DNA from: Ferrimonas sp. YFM
Lineage (GTDB): Bacteria; Pseudomonadota; Gammaproteobacteria; Enterobacterales; Shewanellaceae
Direction: 5' to 3'
Assembly (NCBI RefSeq): GCF_030296015.1
Contig: NZ_AP027368.1
Coordinates: forward strand, 4,078,839 to 4,142,838
DNA: 64,000 nt
Below are positions 34,270-44,055 of the stretch, piece by piece. The notes beneath the pieces are model-generated. The model was not told where the DNA came from and searched no databases. It worked only from the letters and a program-made list of their open reading frames with translations. Each line of letters starts with the position of its first letter. Position 1 is the first letter of the stretch. Position numbers and translations under genes: made by a program.

Positions 34270-36645
34270 TTAGTTAAGACCGTGAACAGACTTGAGGTTG
34301 TCCAGGCTGTGACACACGGCGCAGGACTCTTCGCCGGTGTACTCACCTTCGGTCACACCGAACTGGGCACCGTTCTGCTTCATGTGGGCCACCACCTCTT
34401 TGCGCACCTGGCGGCGGTCTTCACCGGCCTCGGGAGCACGCTTACCGTGACAGCTCAGGCACACGGCCGCAGTGGGGGAAACAAAGGCATCTGCCTTGGC
34501 ATCCACGGCGTATCGCTTGTTGCCGCTGGTGTCCTTGCCATTGGCAGGATCCAGGCCGTCATAGGTGTCCATGTAGTCCAGATCCAGCGCCAGCGGCTTG
34601 CGGCCCACCAGGTACTTGGCATCGAAGCTGTCGCCTTCGTGGCACTTGACGCAGTTCGCCAGGTCGGCGGAGTACTCGACGTTACGTACCCAGCCTTCAC
34701 CGCCCTGGTTGGCGCGGTTGTTGGCGTGCATGGAGTGGATCCAGACCTTGTGGTCAGGGTGACTCATGGTCAGCTGTTCCACGTAATCGGCGTCGCCCTG
34801 CTTGGTGTGGGAGTCGCGGATCACCTGGGTCGGCGGGTTGTTGGCGTTGTGGCAGGCCAGACACTCTTCACCGGCGTTGGAGGCTGTGGTCCAGTCGCGC
34901 TCACCCCGTGGACGCAGGTTCTTGATCATCACCTGCTCATCCAGCTGGCCATCACCGTCTTTGTCGATGGAACCGGACGCACAAGTGGTACCGAAGAACT
35001 CGGAGTCGGTCTTGGTCACCGGGTGGCAGCTGCGGCAGTTCAGGGTCATCTGAGCCATACCATCGCTGTCGCGCTCGGTCATGCCGTGGCAGGAACCACA
35101 CTTCTCATTGGTCACCACCTGACGGCGAGGACGCTCGGAGAGCATGCCCTGGTCATCGAAGAAATGCAGCCAGTTGAAGCCTGCGGCACCCTGACCCCAG
35201 ACACTGGAGGTTTCCTTACAGGACTCCAGGTTTTCACCCTTGGCATCCATACAGAACCAGATACGTGGAGACACCATGCCGTAGCTGTCGGTCAGGTCAC
35301 CATCGAAGGTGTCGGTCAGATCAAACGGACCGATTTCGAAGGTGGTTTCACCGTTTTCGTAGTTGAGTACGATGGGGGTGTCTACGTAACCCGGGTAGAG
35401 CTCCTTGTTGGTGAATACGCGCAGGATCTTACCGCGCTCCATGCCCATGTCATGGCCACCCCAGTTGATGTAGAACTCGGAGTAGTAGAAGAAATCTGCC
35501 TTATCCAGCTGCAGATTCATGGACTGCCCATCCTGGTCACGGATGTCTACGGTCAGCTGCACGTAACCGGTCTGATCTGTATCCAGGCCGGCATCGATGT
35601 TGGCCTGGGCCTGAGGCGCCGCCACCATCTTGGCATCGGTCACCGTCAGGTGAACGTTTTCACGACGAGAGGTTTGTCCCTGGTAGGTGGACAGGTGGTT
35701 CATCTCGATCATCGCTTCGCTGTGGCACACGGCGCAGGCGCTGTTGTCTTCGCGAGGGCCACCCACGTGGTTGGCACCACTCTCGAAGTCTACATCGGCG
35801 TGGCAGGTAGAGCAGGACTCGATGGTGGGCACCTGCTTCCAGTTGGCAAAGTCGCTCGCCTCACCAGATTCGTTGTGGCAATTGTCACAACCACCCACGG
35901 GCGCGGAGATCACCCCAATGTGAACCTTGTGCGCCAGGTTGGTGAACAGAGCCTCTTCGCCCACCTTGTTGTCGGCGTGACAGGCCACACAGGTCTCCAC
36001 CTCGGTGTACTTGCCACCGTGGAAGGCCAGGTCGTCGTGACAGGAGGCACAGTTCTCCTCGGTGACCACATTCTTGGAGTAGGAGGGAGTGTTGCCATCA
36101 GGACGGAAGTCGTGAATCAAGTTGGCGTAGGCCACTTCAGTGCTGCCGACCTCTTCACCACCGGTACGGATCACCAGGCGCAGACTCTTGTCGTCGGCAA
36201 TGGTAAAGGCAGACTCGGCGGTTACATCCTTATCGAACTGATAGCTGTAGGTGCCATCCTTATTGTCCACAATGGTGCCGCATCCGGAGTACTTACTGGC
36301 GGGGCAGCCTTCTGAGGCCAACAGTTTCCAGGCGTTGGCGTCCCCATCCTGGCCCTGTTCCAGACCGGAGAGGAGAAAGCCGAACTTATCCAGGCCAACC
36401 ACAGGCAGATCCTGCTCGTTGACCACACTGAAGTTCACCTGGGTGTGCTCACCCAGGGCAATGTTGGTCACAGTGACCTCGAGGGACTTGGCGGAGTCGG
36501 CCACCACCAGTCCGGGGTTGCCGGGTTGGCCGGGCTCGCCGGGCTGACCCGGGGCACCGTCTTTACCGTCGTCGCCGGAACAGCCGGTCAGGGCTGTGGC
36601 CAGCATGGCCGCCAGGGTGGCGACCTTAAAGTTGAGAGGTTTCAT
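34270..36645 (-). CDS. OmcA/MtrC-family outer-membrane cytochrome c with eleven hemes (UndA-like)
   Basis: Extracellular lipoprotein of 791 residues; ATG at 36645 chosen for its spacing from AGGA. The lipobox Cys is residue 22 (AMLATALTGCSGDD), followed by about seven collagen-like Gly-X-Y triplets. Eleven CxxCH sites are seen at about 199, 219, 253, 278, 304 (domain II) and 516, 537, 595, 665, 729, 775 (domain IV). MtrC and OmcA have ten; eleven with the extra heme in domain IV is the UndA pattern. Cys pairs at 114/122 and 465/476 may form disulfides in the two beta-domains, and DKDGDGQLDEQ near 562 looks like a calcium loop. Such proteins pass electrons to metal oxides or flavins. No mtrA/mtrB partner is in the window. 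Confidence 0.93.
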   Translation of the reverse strand: MKPLNFKVATLAAMLATALTGCSGDDGKDGAPGQPGEPGQPGNPGLVVADSAKSLEVTVTNIALGEHTQVNFSVVNEQDLPVVGLDKFGFLLSGLEQGQDGDANAWKLLASEGCPASKYSGCGTIVDNKDGTYSYQFDKDVTAESAFTIADDKSLRLVIRTGGEEVGSTEVAYANLIHDFRPDGNTPSYSKNVVTEENCASCHDDLAFHGGKYTEVETCVACHADNKVGEEALFTNLAHKVHIGVISAPVGGCDNCHNESGEASDFANWKQVPTIESCSTCHADVDFESGANHVGGPREDNSACAVCHSEAMIEMNHLSTYQGQTSRRENVHLTVTDAKMVAAPQAQANIDAGLDTDQTGYVQLTVDIRDQDGQSMNLQLDKADFFYYSEFYINWGGHDMGMERGKILRVFTNKELYPGYVDTPIVLNYENGETTFEIGPFDLTDTFDGDLTDSYGMVSPRIWFCMDAKGENLESCKETSSVWGQGAAGFNWLHFFDDQGMLSERPRRQVVTNEKCGSCHGMTERDSDGMAQMTLNCRSCHPVTKTDSEFFGTTCASGSIDKDGDGQLDEQVMIKNLRPRGERDWTTASNAGEECLACHNANNPPTQVIRDSHTKQGDADYVEQLTMSHPDHKVWIHSMHANNRANQGGEGWVRNVEYSADLANCVKCHEGDSFDAKYLVGRKPLALDLDYMDTYDGLDPANGKDTSGNKRYAVDAKADAFVSPTAAVCLSCHGKRAPEAGEDRRQVRKEVVAHMKQNGAQFGVTEGEYTGEESCAVCHSLDNLKSVHGLN

Positions 36646-37101
36646 CATCATTTCCTTCAATCAGCGGTTTGATTGTTGCCCTTCTCAGGGGCAGTTGAAC
36701 CTTAACCTCCCTGCTGCGGACACTCCGTGACCGAAGCGATTGCAAAACTGATGAAAAAACAAACTGTGAACCAGCCCCCGATGAAAAGGCTGTTTGCTGC
36801 CCCAAGGCAAGAAAAAGGAAAAAATATGGGCAATTTTTTGTTGCACAAAGGTAACCCGGGGCCGTTTTTGGGTGATTTGGGACACCTTTTGGGATCCCAA
36901 GGCTGCCATTACTGCCGATTACTTGCCAAAAAACGTGATTAGTCGCCAAAGGGGAGCCGCAGAAGGAGAAAAGATCTTCTCCTGCCGCCAATCAAGAGGG
37001 AAAAAACCGGGATGCAAAGAAGGTAAAGCTCTGTAAATTCGCTCAAATCTGGACCCAGACTGACCGATAAATGGGGAGTTCATTCACTAAAGGATTTCAG
37101 G
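36646..37101. other. Cytochrome promoter region
   Basis: About 455 bases, AT-rich, with no supported gene. It must contain the promoter of the leftward multiheme cytochrome and that of the rightward 86-residue gene. I see no convincing CRP or FNR box. Confidence 0.45.
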
Positions 37102-37362
37102 ATGCAGGTCGGCAACCACTCCAGTCTCGCCCAATATCAGGCCAACTCCGTCAACCAGGCACGCCAGGGTGAGGCGCCGGAGAAACCCAGCTCCACTGAC
37201 GATGAGCGCCCACTGGGTGACGACCTCTCCACCTTTGCCCACGGCGCCCTGGGGATGGAGCACCCGGACAAGATTGAAGCGGTCGATGACCCCACCTATG
37301 AGGCCGGCCAGTATGCCAAGGCGGTGATCGCCATTGGCGGCATCCTGCTGGCCATCGCCTAG
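37102..37362 (+). CDS. Small hypothetical protein
   Basis: An 86-residue protein, start ATG at 37102 eight bases after AGGA. The first two thirds are polar and acidic (MQVGNHSSLAQYQANSVNQA, then STDDERPLGDDLSTFAHGAL), and the last 18 residues are hydrophobic (YAKAVIAIGGILLAIA), like a short C-terminal membrane anchor. No family recognised. It stands 138 bases before the phasin gene on the same strand. Confidence 0.62.
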   Translation: MQVGNHSSLAQYQANSVNQARQGEAPEKPSSTDDERPLGDDLSTFAHGALGMEHPDKIEAVDDPTYEAGQYAKAVIAIGGILLAIA

Positions 37363-37500
37363 GACAGCTTGCCAACGCGCCCCAACGCCTTTTGCAGCCT
37401 GACAAGGCGTCATCCACTGCTCACTGGATTGTCACCTGCCTGTCATGACTCCCCCCTAACTTCTTGAGTGTTTTATCACCAGACCCTCAAGGAGAAGAGC

Positions 37501-37830
37501 ATGTACATGGATATGATGAAGCAGTTTCAGGACCAGGCTCAGCAATTTACCGCCCCCTGGGCCGAAATGAACCAGCTGCTGGCCGACCACTACCAGCAAC
37601 TGACCCGCCTGCAGCAGCAAACCGGCAAACACTACACCGACCTGAGCATCGAACAGGTTCAGGCCTGCGCCGATGTGAAAGATCTGCAGACTCTGACCGC
37701 ACTGGCCGGCAAGCAGATGCAGCTGATGGGAGAGATCTCCTCCCGGATGATGCAGGACATGCAGTCTCTCAATGAACTGGGCCAAGAGTTTCGCACCTCC
37801 ATGGACAAGCTGACCCGTTCTCAGTCCTGA
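37501..37830 (+). CDS. phaP: Phasin family protein
   Basis: Small granule-coating protein of 109 residues, almost wholly amphipathic helix (MYMDMMKQFQDQAQQFTAPW, LLADHYQQLTRLQQQTGKHY, SRMMQDMQSLNELGQEFR). Phasins cover polyhydroxyalkanoate granules and limit their size. The PHA synthase gene follows after 22 bases, confirming the role. ATG at 37501 follows AGGAG by six bases. Confidence 0.87.
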   Translation: MYMDMMKQFQDQAQQFTAPWAEMNQLLADHYQQLTRLQQQTGKHYTDLSIEQVQACADVKDLQTLTALAGKQMQLMGEISSRMMQDMQSLNELGQEFRTSMDKLTRSQS

Positions 37831-37852
37831 TTCCGACCTAGGAGAGACAACG

Positions 37853-39583
37853 ATGAACCAGGAGTCCATGGAGTGGATTACCCAGTGGGGCCAGTGCCAA
37901 CAGCAGCTGTGGCAGAAATGGTTGTCGCCCGCCTCCGGCCAGGAGGGGCTGTTCATGGGCCTGGGCCAGACCTGGCTTGAGTACTGGCAACAGGAGACCG
38001 ACCAGCCAGAGCAGGCGATTAGCCGCCAGCTGACGTGGTGGCAGGAGCAGCTGCACCTGTTTGAACGTCTGATGCAGCAGCAGCCTGCGGTGATCGCCCC
38101 AGACAAAGGGGATCGCCGCTTCAAGGATCCCCAGTGGCACTCCGACCCCTGGTTCAGCTGCATCCTGCAATCCTACCTGCTGACCTGCCGCCACGTTCAA
38201 CAGGGAATAGAGCAGCAATCCGGGCTGAATGACACCCAGAGAGAGCGGCTGCAGTTCTTGGCCAGGCAGATGCTCAGTGCCCTGTCGCCCAGCAACTGTC
38301 TGGCCACCAACCCTGAACTGATCAAGCTCACCGCAGACAGCGGTGGCCACAACCTGCTCGAGGGATTGCAGCGCCTCAGGGAGGACCTGACTCGCAGTGG
38401 CACCCAGTTGAAGGTCACCATGAATGACGACGCCGCCTTCGAGCTGGGCCGGGATCTGGCCACTACGCCGGGACGTGTGGTGTTTGAGAACCGTTTGCTG
38501 CAGCTGATTCAGTATCAACCCACCAGTGAAGAGGTGTATAAACGGCCGGTGCTGATGGTGCCCGCCTTCATCAACAAGTTCTACATCCTGGATCTGCAGC
38601 CCAAGAACTCCCTGGTCAACTACCTGGTCGGTCAGGGGCATACGGTGTTTATGATCTCCTGGGTCAACCCGGATCAGAGCCACAGCCAGTTGGATTTCGA
38701 CGACTACGTAATCGACGGAGTGATGGCCGCCCTGGATGCCATCGATGCCGCCACCGGCGAGCGTGAGGTCAACGGCGTGGGCTACTGCATTGGCGGCACC
38801 CTGCTGGCCGCCACCATGGCCTATATGAGTGCCCGGCGGATGAAGCGGCGCATCCAGTCCGCCAGCCTGTTTACCACCCTGCTGGACTTCTCCCAACCTG
38901 GAGACATCGGCCACTTCCTCAATGAGGCCACCATAGATGCGGTGGCAACTCAGAACCAGCGACTGGGGCTGATGGATGGCCGCCAGTTGGCGGTGACCTT
39001 CTCCCTGCTGCGGGAGAATCAGCTCTATTGGAACTACTTCGTCGACGGCTACCTCAAGGGCAAGAGCCCCATGGCCTTCGATCTGCTTCACTGGAACTCA
39101 GACAGCACCAATGTTCCCGGCCCCTGCCACACCAGCCTGGTGCGCCGTCTCTACCAACACAATCAGTTGGTGACCAAAGGGCAGTTTAAGGTCAAAGGCA
39201 CCGGCCTGGACCTGAAAAAAGTGACGGCTCCGGCCTTCGTGGTGGCGACCCGGGAGGACCACATCGCCCTGTGGCAGCCCTGCTACGACAGTGGTCAGGC
39301 CCTGGGGGGCAAGACCACCTTCGTCCTTGGCGAGTCCGGCCACGTCGCTGGGATCATCAACCCTCCAGGGGGTAAATATGGCCACCTCACCGGCGAAAGC
39401 GCAGGCTCTGCCGACGCCTGGCTGGAGGCCGCCAGCCGGCAGGAGAGCAGCTGGTGGCCCACCTGGCAGCAGTGGCTGGAGCAGCAAAATCCGGCCACCA
39501 AGGTGGCCGCCAGGGTGCCCGCCGAAGGCCTGGAAGCCGCGCCAGGCCGCTACGTCCGCCGCCGCCTGGACGGAATCGGCTAA
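37853..39583 (+). CDS. phaC: Class I poly(R)-hydroxyalkanoate synthase
   Basis: PHA polymerase of 576 residues, normal for class I. The alpha/beta-hydrolase core has the lipase-like box with catalytic Cys312 (GVGYCIGGTLLA), preceded by VLMVPAFINKFYILDLQPKN, with the Asp in ATREDHIALW and the His in GESGHVAGIINPP. It polymerises 3-hydroxyacyl-CoA, usually C4-C5. The operon here has phasin and synthase only; phaA and phaB (thiolase and reductase) are not in the window. Confidence 0.94.
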   Translation: MNQESMEWITQWGQCQQQLWQKWLSPASGQEGLFMGLGQTWLEYWQQETDQPEQAISRQLTWWQEQLHLFERLMQQQPAVIAPDKGDRRFKDPQWHSDPWFSCILQSYLLTCRHVQQGIEQQSGLNDTQRERLQFLARQMLSALSPSNCLATNPELIKLTADSGGHNLLEGLQRLREDLTRSGTQLKVTMNDDAAFELGRDLATTPGRVVFENRLLQLIQYQPTSEEVYKRPVLMVPAFINKFYILDLQPKNSLVNYLVGQGHTVFMISWVNPDQSHSQLDFDDYVIDGVMAALDAIDAATGEREVNGVGYCIGGTLLAATMAYMSARRMKRRIQSASLFTTLLDFSQPGDIGHFLNEATIDAVATQNQRLGLMDGRQLAVTFSLLRENQLYWNYFVDGYLKGKSPMAFDLLHWNSDSTNVPGPCHTSLVRRLYQHNQLVTKGQFKVKGTGLDLKKVTAPAFVVATREDHIALWQPCYDSGQALGGKTTFVLGESGHVAGIINPPGGKYGHLTGESAGSADAWLEAASRQESSWWPTWQQWLEQQNPATKVAARVPAEGLEAAPGRYVRRRLDGIG

Positions 39584-39655
39584 CAATTCGGACCCTCATT
39601 GGCGACCCCGCCTCCCGGCACCTATGCTTAGGGTTGTCCCACAAGGAGGCTCCCG

Positions 39656-40012
39656 ATGAAGCAGCTACTGATTGCCCTGGCGCTGGTGCTAAGCGCCTCA
39701 GCCCTGGCGCTCGACAGCACCTCACCTCAGGTGAAACTGCTCTATGGTATCCATGATACCGACGGCAACCTGGTGCATGCTCAGGAGGTGCTGGTGACTT
39801 TGGTGAAGCCCTACTATCTGCGGCTGGACAGGGGCACTGGCGGACAATTGGAACTGGTGATCAGCGTGGATGAACTGGCAACCCGACTCAGCATGTTCTC
39901 CCCGGAGCTTGGGGAGTGCGAGTTTACCTTGGAGCGAGAGTATGACGCCGGCACCTGCCACACCCACAATGGCAGCAGCATCACCCTGATGATAGACAAG
40001 TACAACCGTTAG
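39656..40012 (+). CDS. Small secreted hypothetical protein
   Basis: A 118-residue exported protein with signal peptide MKQLLIALALVLSASALAL (cut near ALA-LD). ATG follows AAGGAGG by six bases, a strong ribosome site. The mature domain of about 100 residues is beta-rich (LLYGIHDTDGNLVHAQEVLV) with two Cys (LGECEFTLE, AGTCHTHNG) that could form a disulfide. Family unknown. It lies 72 bases after phaC and may be on the same transcript, but a link with PHA storage is not evident. Confidence 0.72.
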   Translation: MKQLLIALALVLSASALALDSTSPQVKLLYGIHDTDGNLVHAQEVLVTLVKPYYLRLDRGTGGQLELVISVDELATRLSMFSPELGECEFTLEREYDAGTCHTHNGSSITLMIDKYNR

Positions 40013-40033
40013 AGCGGCTCCCCCAAAACAACC

Positions 40034-40063
40034 ACGCCGGGCATCTGCCCGGCGTTTGTTTTG
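40034..40063. terminator. Bidirectional terminator
   Basis: ACGCCGGGC (40034-40042), loop ATCT, GCCCGGCGT (40047-40055), with A-rich left and T-rich right flanks; separates the convergent secreted-protein gene and ygiQ. Confidence 0.85.
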
Positions 40064-40080
40064 AGTGACAAGGTTATTCT

Positions 40081-42366
40081 CTAACGTCCCTGACGCTGAG
40101 GCTTGGGACGACTCTGAGATTTGCCCCGGCCGGCTGAGGGCCCTTTACCTGCCGCACCCGGCCGGTTTCCTCCAGCCGCCGGCCCCTTACGCTGACCCTG
40201 GCCGGCCGGTTTGCCCTTGCCGCCGCCGCGGTTGTCGCGGGTTGCGCCACTGGCCGCCTTGCGGGGCTTGTCGAACTGCTTGAGGCCGGTGTGCTTGCTC
40301 AGGGCCGGCTTGCCCCGTCCTCCCTGGCCTTTGGGCCTGTGCCCTTCCGGCGGCACCAGACAGTTGGGGCCATGACCAATCAGCCTGGCCAGCCCCGCCT
40401 TCTTCAGACCTTCGCGCACCAACGGCCAGCCCTCGGGGTCGTGGTAACGGAGGATCGCCTTGTGAATGCGACGCTCCCGCCCGCCCTTGGCCACGGTCAC
40501 CCGGTCCGACTTGTGACTCACCTTGCGCATGGAGTCCACTTCGGTGTGCCAGATGGCGGTGGCGTTGGCCAGGGGCGAAGGATAGAAGTTCTGCACCTGA
40601 TCCAGCTTGAAGTTGTTCTCCTTCAGCCACAAAGCCAGGTTGGCCATATCCTTGATGCTGGTCCCCGGGTGAGCGGAGATGAAATAGGGGATCAGGTACT
40701 GCTTCTTGCCCGCCTCGGCCGAGTATTTGTCGAACAGCTCCTTGAAACGGTAGTAGCTGCCCATCCCAGGCTTGAGCATCTTGGACAACGGCCCCTCTTC
40801 GGTATGCTCCGGGGCGATCTTCAGGTAGCCCCCCACATGGTGGGTCACCAGCTCCTTCACATAGCGGGGATCCTCCACCGCCAGGTCATAGCGTACCCCG
40901 GATGCGATCAGCACCTTCTTGATCCCCTTCACCTTACGCGCCTTGCGATACAGCTCGATGGTCGGGGTATGGTCGGTGTCCATGTGGCCACAGATATCCG
41001 GGTAGATGCAGGAGAGGCGACGGCAGGTGGCCTCCGCCTTGGGGCTCTTGCAGCGCAGGTGGTACATGTTGGCGGTGGGACCACCGAGATCGGAGATCAC
41101 CCCGGTAAAGCCCGGTACCTTCTCCTTGATCTCCTCAATCTCCCGAATCACCGACTCATGGCTGCGGCTCTGGATGATCCTGCCTTCGTGCTCGGTGATG
41201 GAGCAGAAGGAGCAGCCCCCGTAGCAACCGCGCATGATGTTGATGGAGGTCTTGATCATGTCGTAGGCAGGGATGGTCTGGTCCTGATACTTGGGATGAG
41301 GCACCCGCTGATAGGGCAGGCCAAACACCCAGTCCATCTCGTCGGTCTCCAGGGGGATCGCCGGTGGATTGAGCCAGATATGGCGGTCGCCGTGACGCTG
41401 CATCAGCGCACGGGCACAGCCTGGATTGGTCTCCTGATGGAACACCCGGGAACTGTGGGCATAGAGCACCTTGTCCACCCGCACCTGATCATAGGCCGGC
41501 AGCAGGATGTACTGCTTCTCCCAGGGCTTGGGTTTGGCAGGCTGCACCGTGACCGCCTTGGCGCCCTCCTCCTGTTGAGGAGAGGCCATATGACAGCCCA
41601 TCTCATCGGCGCCGTAGGGGTTGGGGATGGGGTCAATCTTCCCCGGGGTGTCCAGGGTGGTGGAGTCCAGGCCACTCCAGCCCGGCAGGGCATCTTTGGT
41701 GAGGAAGCCGGTACCGCGGATGTCGCGCATCTCGGAGATGGGCTCCCCCGCCGCCAGTCGGTGGGCCACCTCGATGATGGGGCGCTCGGCGTTGCCGTAG
41801 ATCAGCAGATCCGCCTTTGCATCGAACAGGATGGCGCGGCGCACCTTGTCCTGCCAGTAGTCATAGTGGGCGATGCGGCGCAAGCTGGCCTCGATGCTGC
41901 CGATGGTCACCGGCACATCCTTGTAGGCCTCTTTGCAGCGCTGGGTATACACCACCACCGCCCGGTCCGGACGCTTGCCGTGAACATTGCCCGGGGTGTA
42001 GGCATCATCATGACGCAGTCGACGATCCGCGGTGTAGTGGTTGATCATCGAATCCATGTTGCCCGCCCCTACGGCGAAGAACAGGTTGGGCTTGCCCAGG
42101 CGCATGAAGTCCTGTTTCGAGGTCCAGTCGGGCTGATCGATCACCCCGACCCGAAACCCCTGGGCTTCCAGCATGCGGCCGACGATGCCCATGCCGAAGG
42201 AGGGGTGATCCACATAGGCGTCGCCGGTGATGACGATGATGTCACAGCTGTCCCAGCCCAATGCCTCCATCTCCTTGCGGGTGGTGGGCATAAAGGGAGC
42301 CGGACCGTAACTCTCGGCCCAGTACTTGGGGTATTCAAACAGCTTGGTCTTTGCCTTGGGGATCAT
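40081..42366 (-). CDS. ygiQ: YgiQ family radical SAM protein
   Basis: Large radical-SAM protein of 761 residues. The iron-sulfur motif is [18 protein letters not shown] at about residue 377 (CxxxCxxC), after an N-terminal domain typical of YgiQ ([20 protein letters not shown]). Conserved [20 protein letters not shown] follows. The C-terminal 80 residues are Gly/Lys/Arg-rich low-complexity sequence ([19 protein letters not shown]), perhaps RNA-binding. The reaction is unknown. ATG at 42366 follows AGGTG. Confidence 0.95.
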   Translation of the reverse strand: MIPKAKTKLFEYPKYWAESYGPAPFMPTTRKEMEALGWDSCDIIVITGDAYVDHPSFGMGIVGRMLEAQGFRVGVIDQPDWTSKQDFMRLGKPNLFFAVGAGNMDSMINHYTADRRLRHDDAYTPGNVHGKRPDRAVVVYTQRCKEAYKDVPVTIGSIEASLRRIAHYDYWQDKVRRAILFDAKADLLIYGNAERPIIEVAHRLAAGEPISEMRDIRGTGFLTKDALPGWSGLDSTTLDTPGKIDPIPNPYGADEMGCHMASPQQEEGAKAVTVQPAKPKPWEKQYILLPAYDQVRVDKVLYAHSSRVFHQETNPGCARALMQRHGDRHIWLNPPAIPLETDEMDWVFGLPYQRVPHPKYQDQTIPAYDMIKTSINIMRGCYGGCSFCSITEHEGRIIQSRSHESVIREIEEIKEKVPGFTGVISDLGGPTANMYHLRCKSPKAEATCRRLSCIYPDICGHMDTDHTPTIELYRKARKVKGIKKVLIASGVRYDLAVEDPRYVKELVTHHVGGYLKIAPEHTEEGPLSKMLKPGMGSYYRFKELFDKYSAEAGKKQYLIPYFISAHPGTSIKDMANLALWLKENNFKLDQVQNFYPSPLANATAIWHTEVDSMRKVSHKSDRVTVAKGGRERRIHKAILRYHDPEGWPLVREGLKKAGLARLIGHGPNCLVPPEGHRPKGQGGRGKPALSKHTGLKQFDKPRKAASGATRDNRGGGKGKPAGQGQRKGPAAGGNRPGAAGKGPSAGRGKSQSRPKPQRQGR

Positions 42367-42527
42367 GGTGCACCTTTTCTCTTACCGGGCGCGGATTGTA
42401 GCAGAGTGACGGGGCGCTGGCGATGGCCAGTTTTTAACCACTTAAAGTGTAGGGGCTCCCCTCTCCATTGCCCTTGTCCATAGGTGCATGGATACTGGTC
42501 GGCTAGAAGAAATCAAGGAAGTGCTCT

Positions 42528-43217
42528 ATGAATCAATCTGTTAGCCAAGGAGTGGCAAATTTCGAGTTTAAGCTGCCGCTCTACTATGTGGTAGGACTGA
42601 CGTTGATCTGCAGCTTCGCCAGCGGACTCACCTATATTTTCGTACTCTGGCTACTGCCCGACAACGTACCTCAGCACACTGGAGTCGCTGCCGGCCTGGC
42701 GATGCAGCTGACCTTTCTGGCCGGGATGCTGCGGAGTTACCAGAAGTACTATCGACGCCAGATGTTCACTGCCATGGCTTTGACCCGGCCTCGTCATTTC
42801 CTGCCTCTCATGGCCCTGGCACTGTTTTGCTTCGGCGTGGAGCTGCTGCTGTTTCAGTTTATAGAGCCATCCGAGCAGGACTTTCAGTGGATGGCAGACA
42901 CCATAGGTAGCTTGCCGTTGTGGCTCTCCTTGCTGACCGTGGTGTTGCTCGCTCCACTGGTCGAAGAGCTGTTTTTCCGACAGATGTTCTGGGCTGGGCT
43001 CAGGGAGCAGTTCCACAGTCCCCTCATCGCCACACTGATCAGCTCGGCCCTGTGGGCACTCATCCATACCCAATACAGCTTTCAGGGGGTGTCCACCCTG
43101 TTCCTGTATGGGATATTGCTAGGCTACCTCAGACATAAAAGCAGCTCGGTTATCCCCTGTATCCTGCTGCATTCGGCGATAAACGCTTTGGCCTTGGCTG
43201 AATTGCACCTGGGCTAA
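42528..43217 (+). CDS. CPBP family intramembrane glutamic protease
   Basis: Polytopic protein of 229 residues with six to eight hydrophobic segments. The catalytic motifs are intact: APLVEELFFRQMFW (EExxxR), SSALWALIHTQYSF (Trp/His) and IPCILLHSAINAL. Bacterial homologues are prenyl-endopeptidase-like or confer bacteriocin immunity; here the substrate is unknown. The last four bases overlap the convergent SDR gene. ATG at 42528 follows AAGGA. Confidence 0.87.
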   Translation: MNQSVSQGVANFEFKLPLYYVVGLTLICSFASGLTYIFVLWLLPDNVPQHTGVAAGLAMQLTFLAGMLRSYQKYYRRQMFTAMALTRPRHFLPLMALALFCFGVELLLFQFIEPSEQDFQWMADTIGSLPLWLSLLTVVLLAPLVEELFFRQMFWAGLREQFHSPLIATLISSALWALIHTQYSFQGVSTLFLYGILLGYLRHKSSSVIPCILLHSAINALALAELHLG

Positions 43218-44008
43218 TGCCGCTCCCGTATCGCCCTGTCGGCGATGCGGTCGATCAGCCCGGGTGCCACCAGTCTCAGCCAGCGGCCCAGCTTGCCACG
43301 CACTGAGGTAATCAGCAGCCGCTTGCGCCCGGCGATCGCCTCCAGACACAGCTGGGCACACTGCTCGGCGGTCATGATCTTCGCTTCCTGCATGGGGGTT
43401 TGTCCCAGGGGATTGCCGTCCGGGCCTATGGCCCTTTTGTGGATCTGGGACACCACGAAGTCGGGGCAGATCAGGGTAACGGCCACCCCTTGCGGCGCCA
43501 GTTCAATACGGAGGGAGTCGAAGAAGCCGACCATGGCGTGTTTGGAGGCAGCATAGCCGCTGCGACTGGGGACACCGGTGAGGCCGGCTATGGAGGCCAC
43601 CGCCACCACCTGACCACCACTGGCCTTGAGAGACGGCAGGGCGGCATGGGTCAGGTAGACGGCCCCGAGATAGTTCACCCGCATCAGGGTCTCGTAGATC
43701 GCCAAGTCTTCCGCCTCGTCGAAGCGGCTCCACATGGTGATGCCGGCGTTGTTGATCAGGATGTCGATGCGGCCGAAGGCCCCCAGGGTCCGCTCCACCA
43801 GGGTCTGGCACTGGGTTTGCTCGGCCACGTCACAGGGACACCACTGCACCCCCTCTCCCAGTTCGCCGGCCAGTTCAGCCAGCCGGTCTGAGCTTCTGGC
43901 CGCCAGCATCAGCCTGGCGCCGGCCCGGTGCAAGGCGATGGCCAGGGCCCGGCCAATCCCCTCCGACGCACCTGTGAGTATGACGACTTTGTCCTGCACT
44001 CCCTGCAT
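43214..44008 (-). CDS. Short-chain dehydrogenase/reductase
   Basis: NAD(P)-dependent oxidoreductase of 264 residues. Motifs: TGASEGIGRALAIALHRAGA (cofactor loop), NNAGITMWSRF, catalytic Ser in VASIAGLTGVPSRSG and the YxxxK pair SGYAASKHAMVGFF. The C-terminal stretch LLITSVRGKLGRWLRLVAPG is basic and hydrophobic and may touch the membrane, as in DHRS7-like SDRs. Substrate unknown. ATG at 44008 follows AAGGAGG, a very good ribosome site. Confidence 0.92.
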   Translation of the reverse strand: MQGVQDKVVILTGASEGIGRALAIALHRAGARLMLAARSSDRLAELAGELGEGVQWCPCDVAEQTQCQTLVERTLGAFGRIDILINNAGITMWSRFDEAEDLAIYETLMRVNYLGAVYLTHAALPSLKASGGQVVAVASIAGLTGVPSRSGYAASKHAMVGFFDSLRIELAPQGVAVTLICPDFVVSQIHKRAIGPDGNPLGQTPMQEAKIMTAEQCAQLCLEAIAGRKRLLITSVRGKLGRWLRLVAPGLIDRIADRAIRERH

Positions 44009-44055
44009 CTTGTCCCTCCTTGGGATTCACTGCGACTGGGTAACGGTCTGGCTGA

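Noticed and set aside
34153..36315. Open frame of 720 codons on the + strand
   Set aside because: Antisense of the multiheme cytochrome, whose eleven CxxCH motifs settle the true strand.
42417..42437. Terminator-like hairpin between ygiQ and the CPBP gene
   Set aside because: CTGGC/GCCAG followed by TTTTTA, but on the + strand no transcript needs ending here; probably chance.
40291..42483. Open frame of 730 codons on the + strand
   Set aside because: Antisense of ygiQ; its radical SAM motif is on the minus strand.
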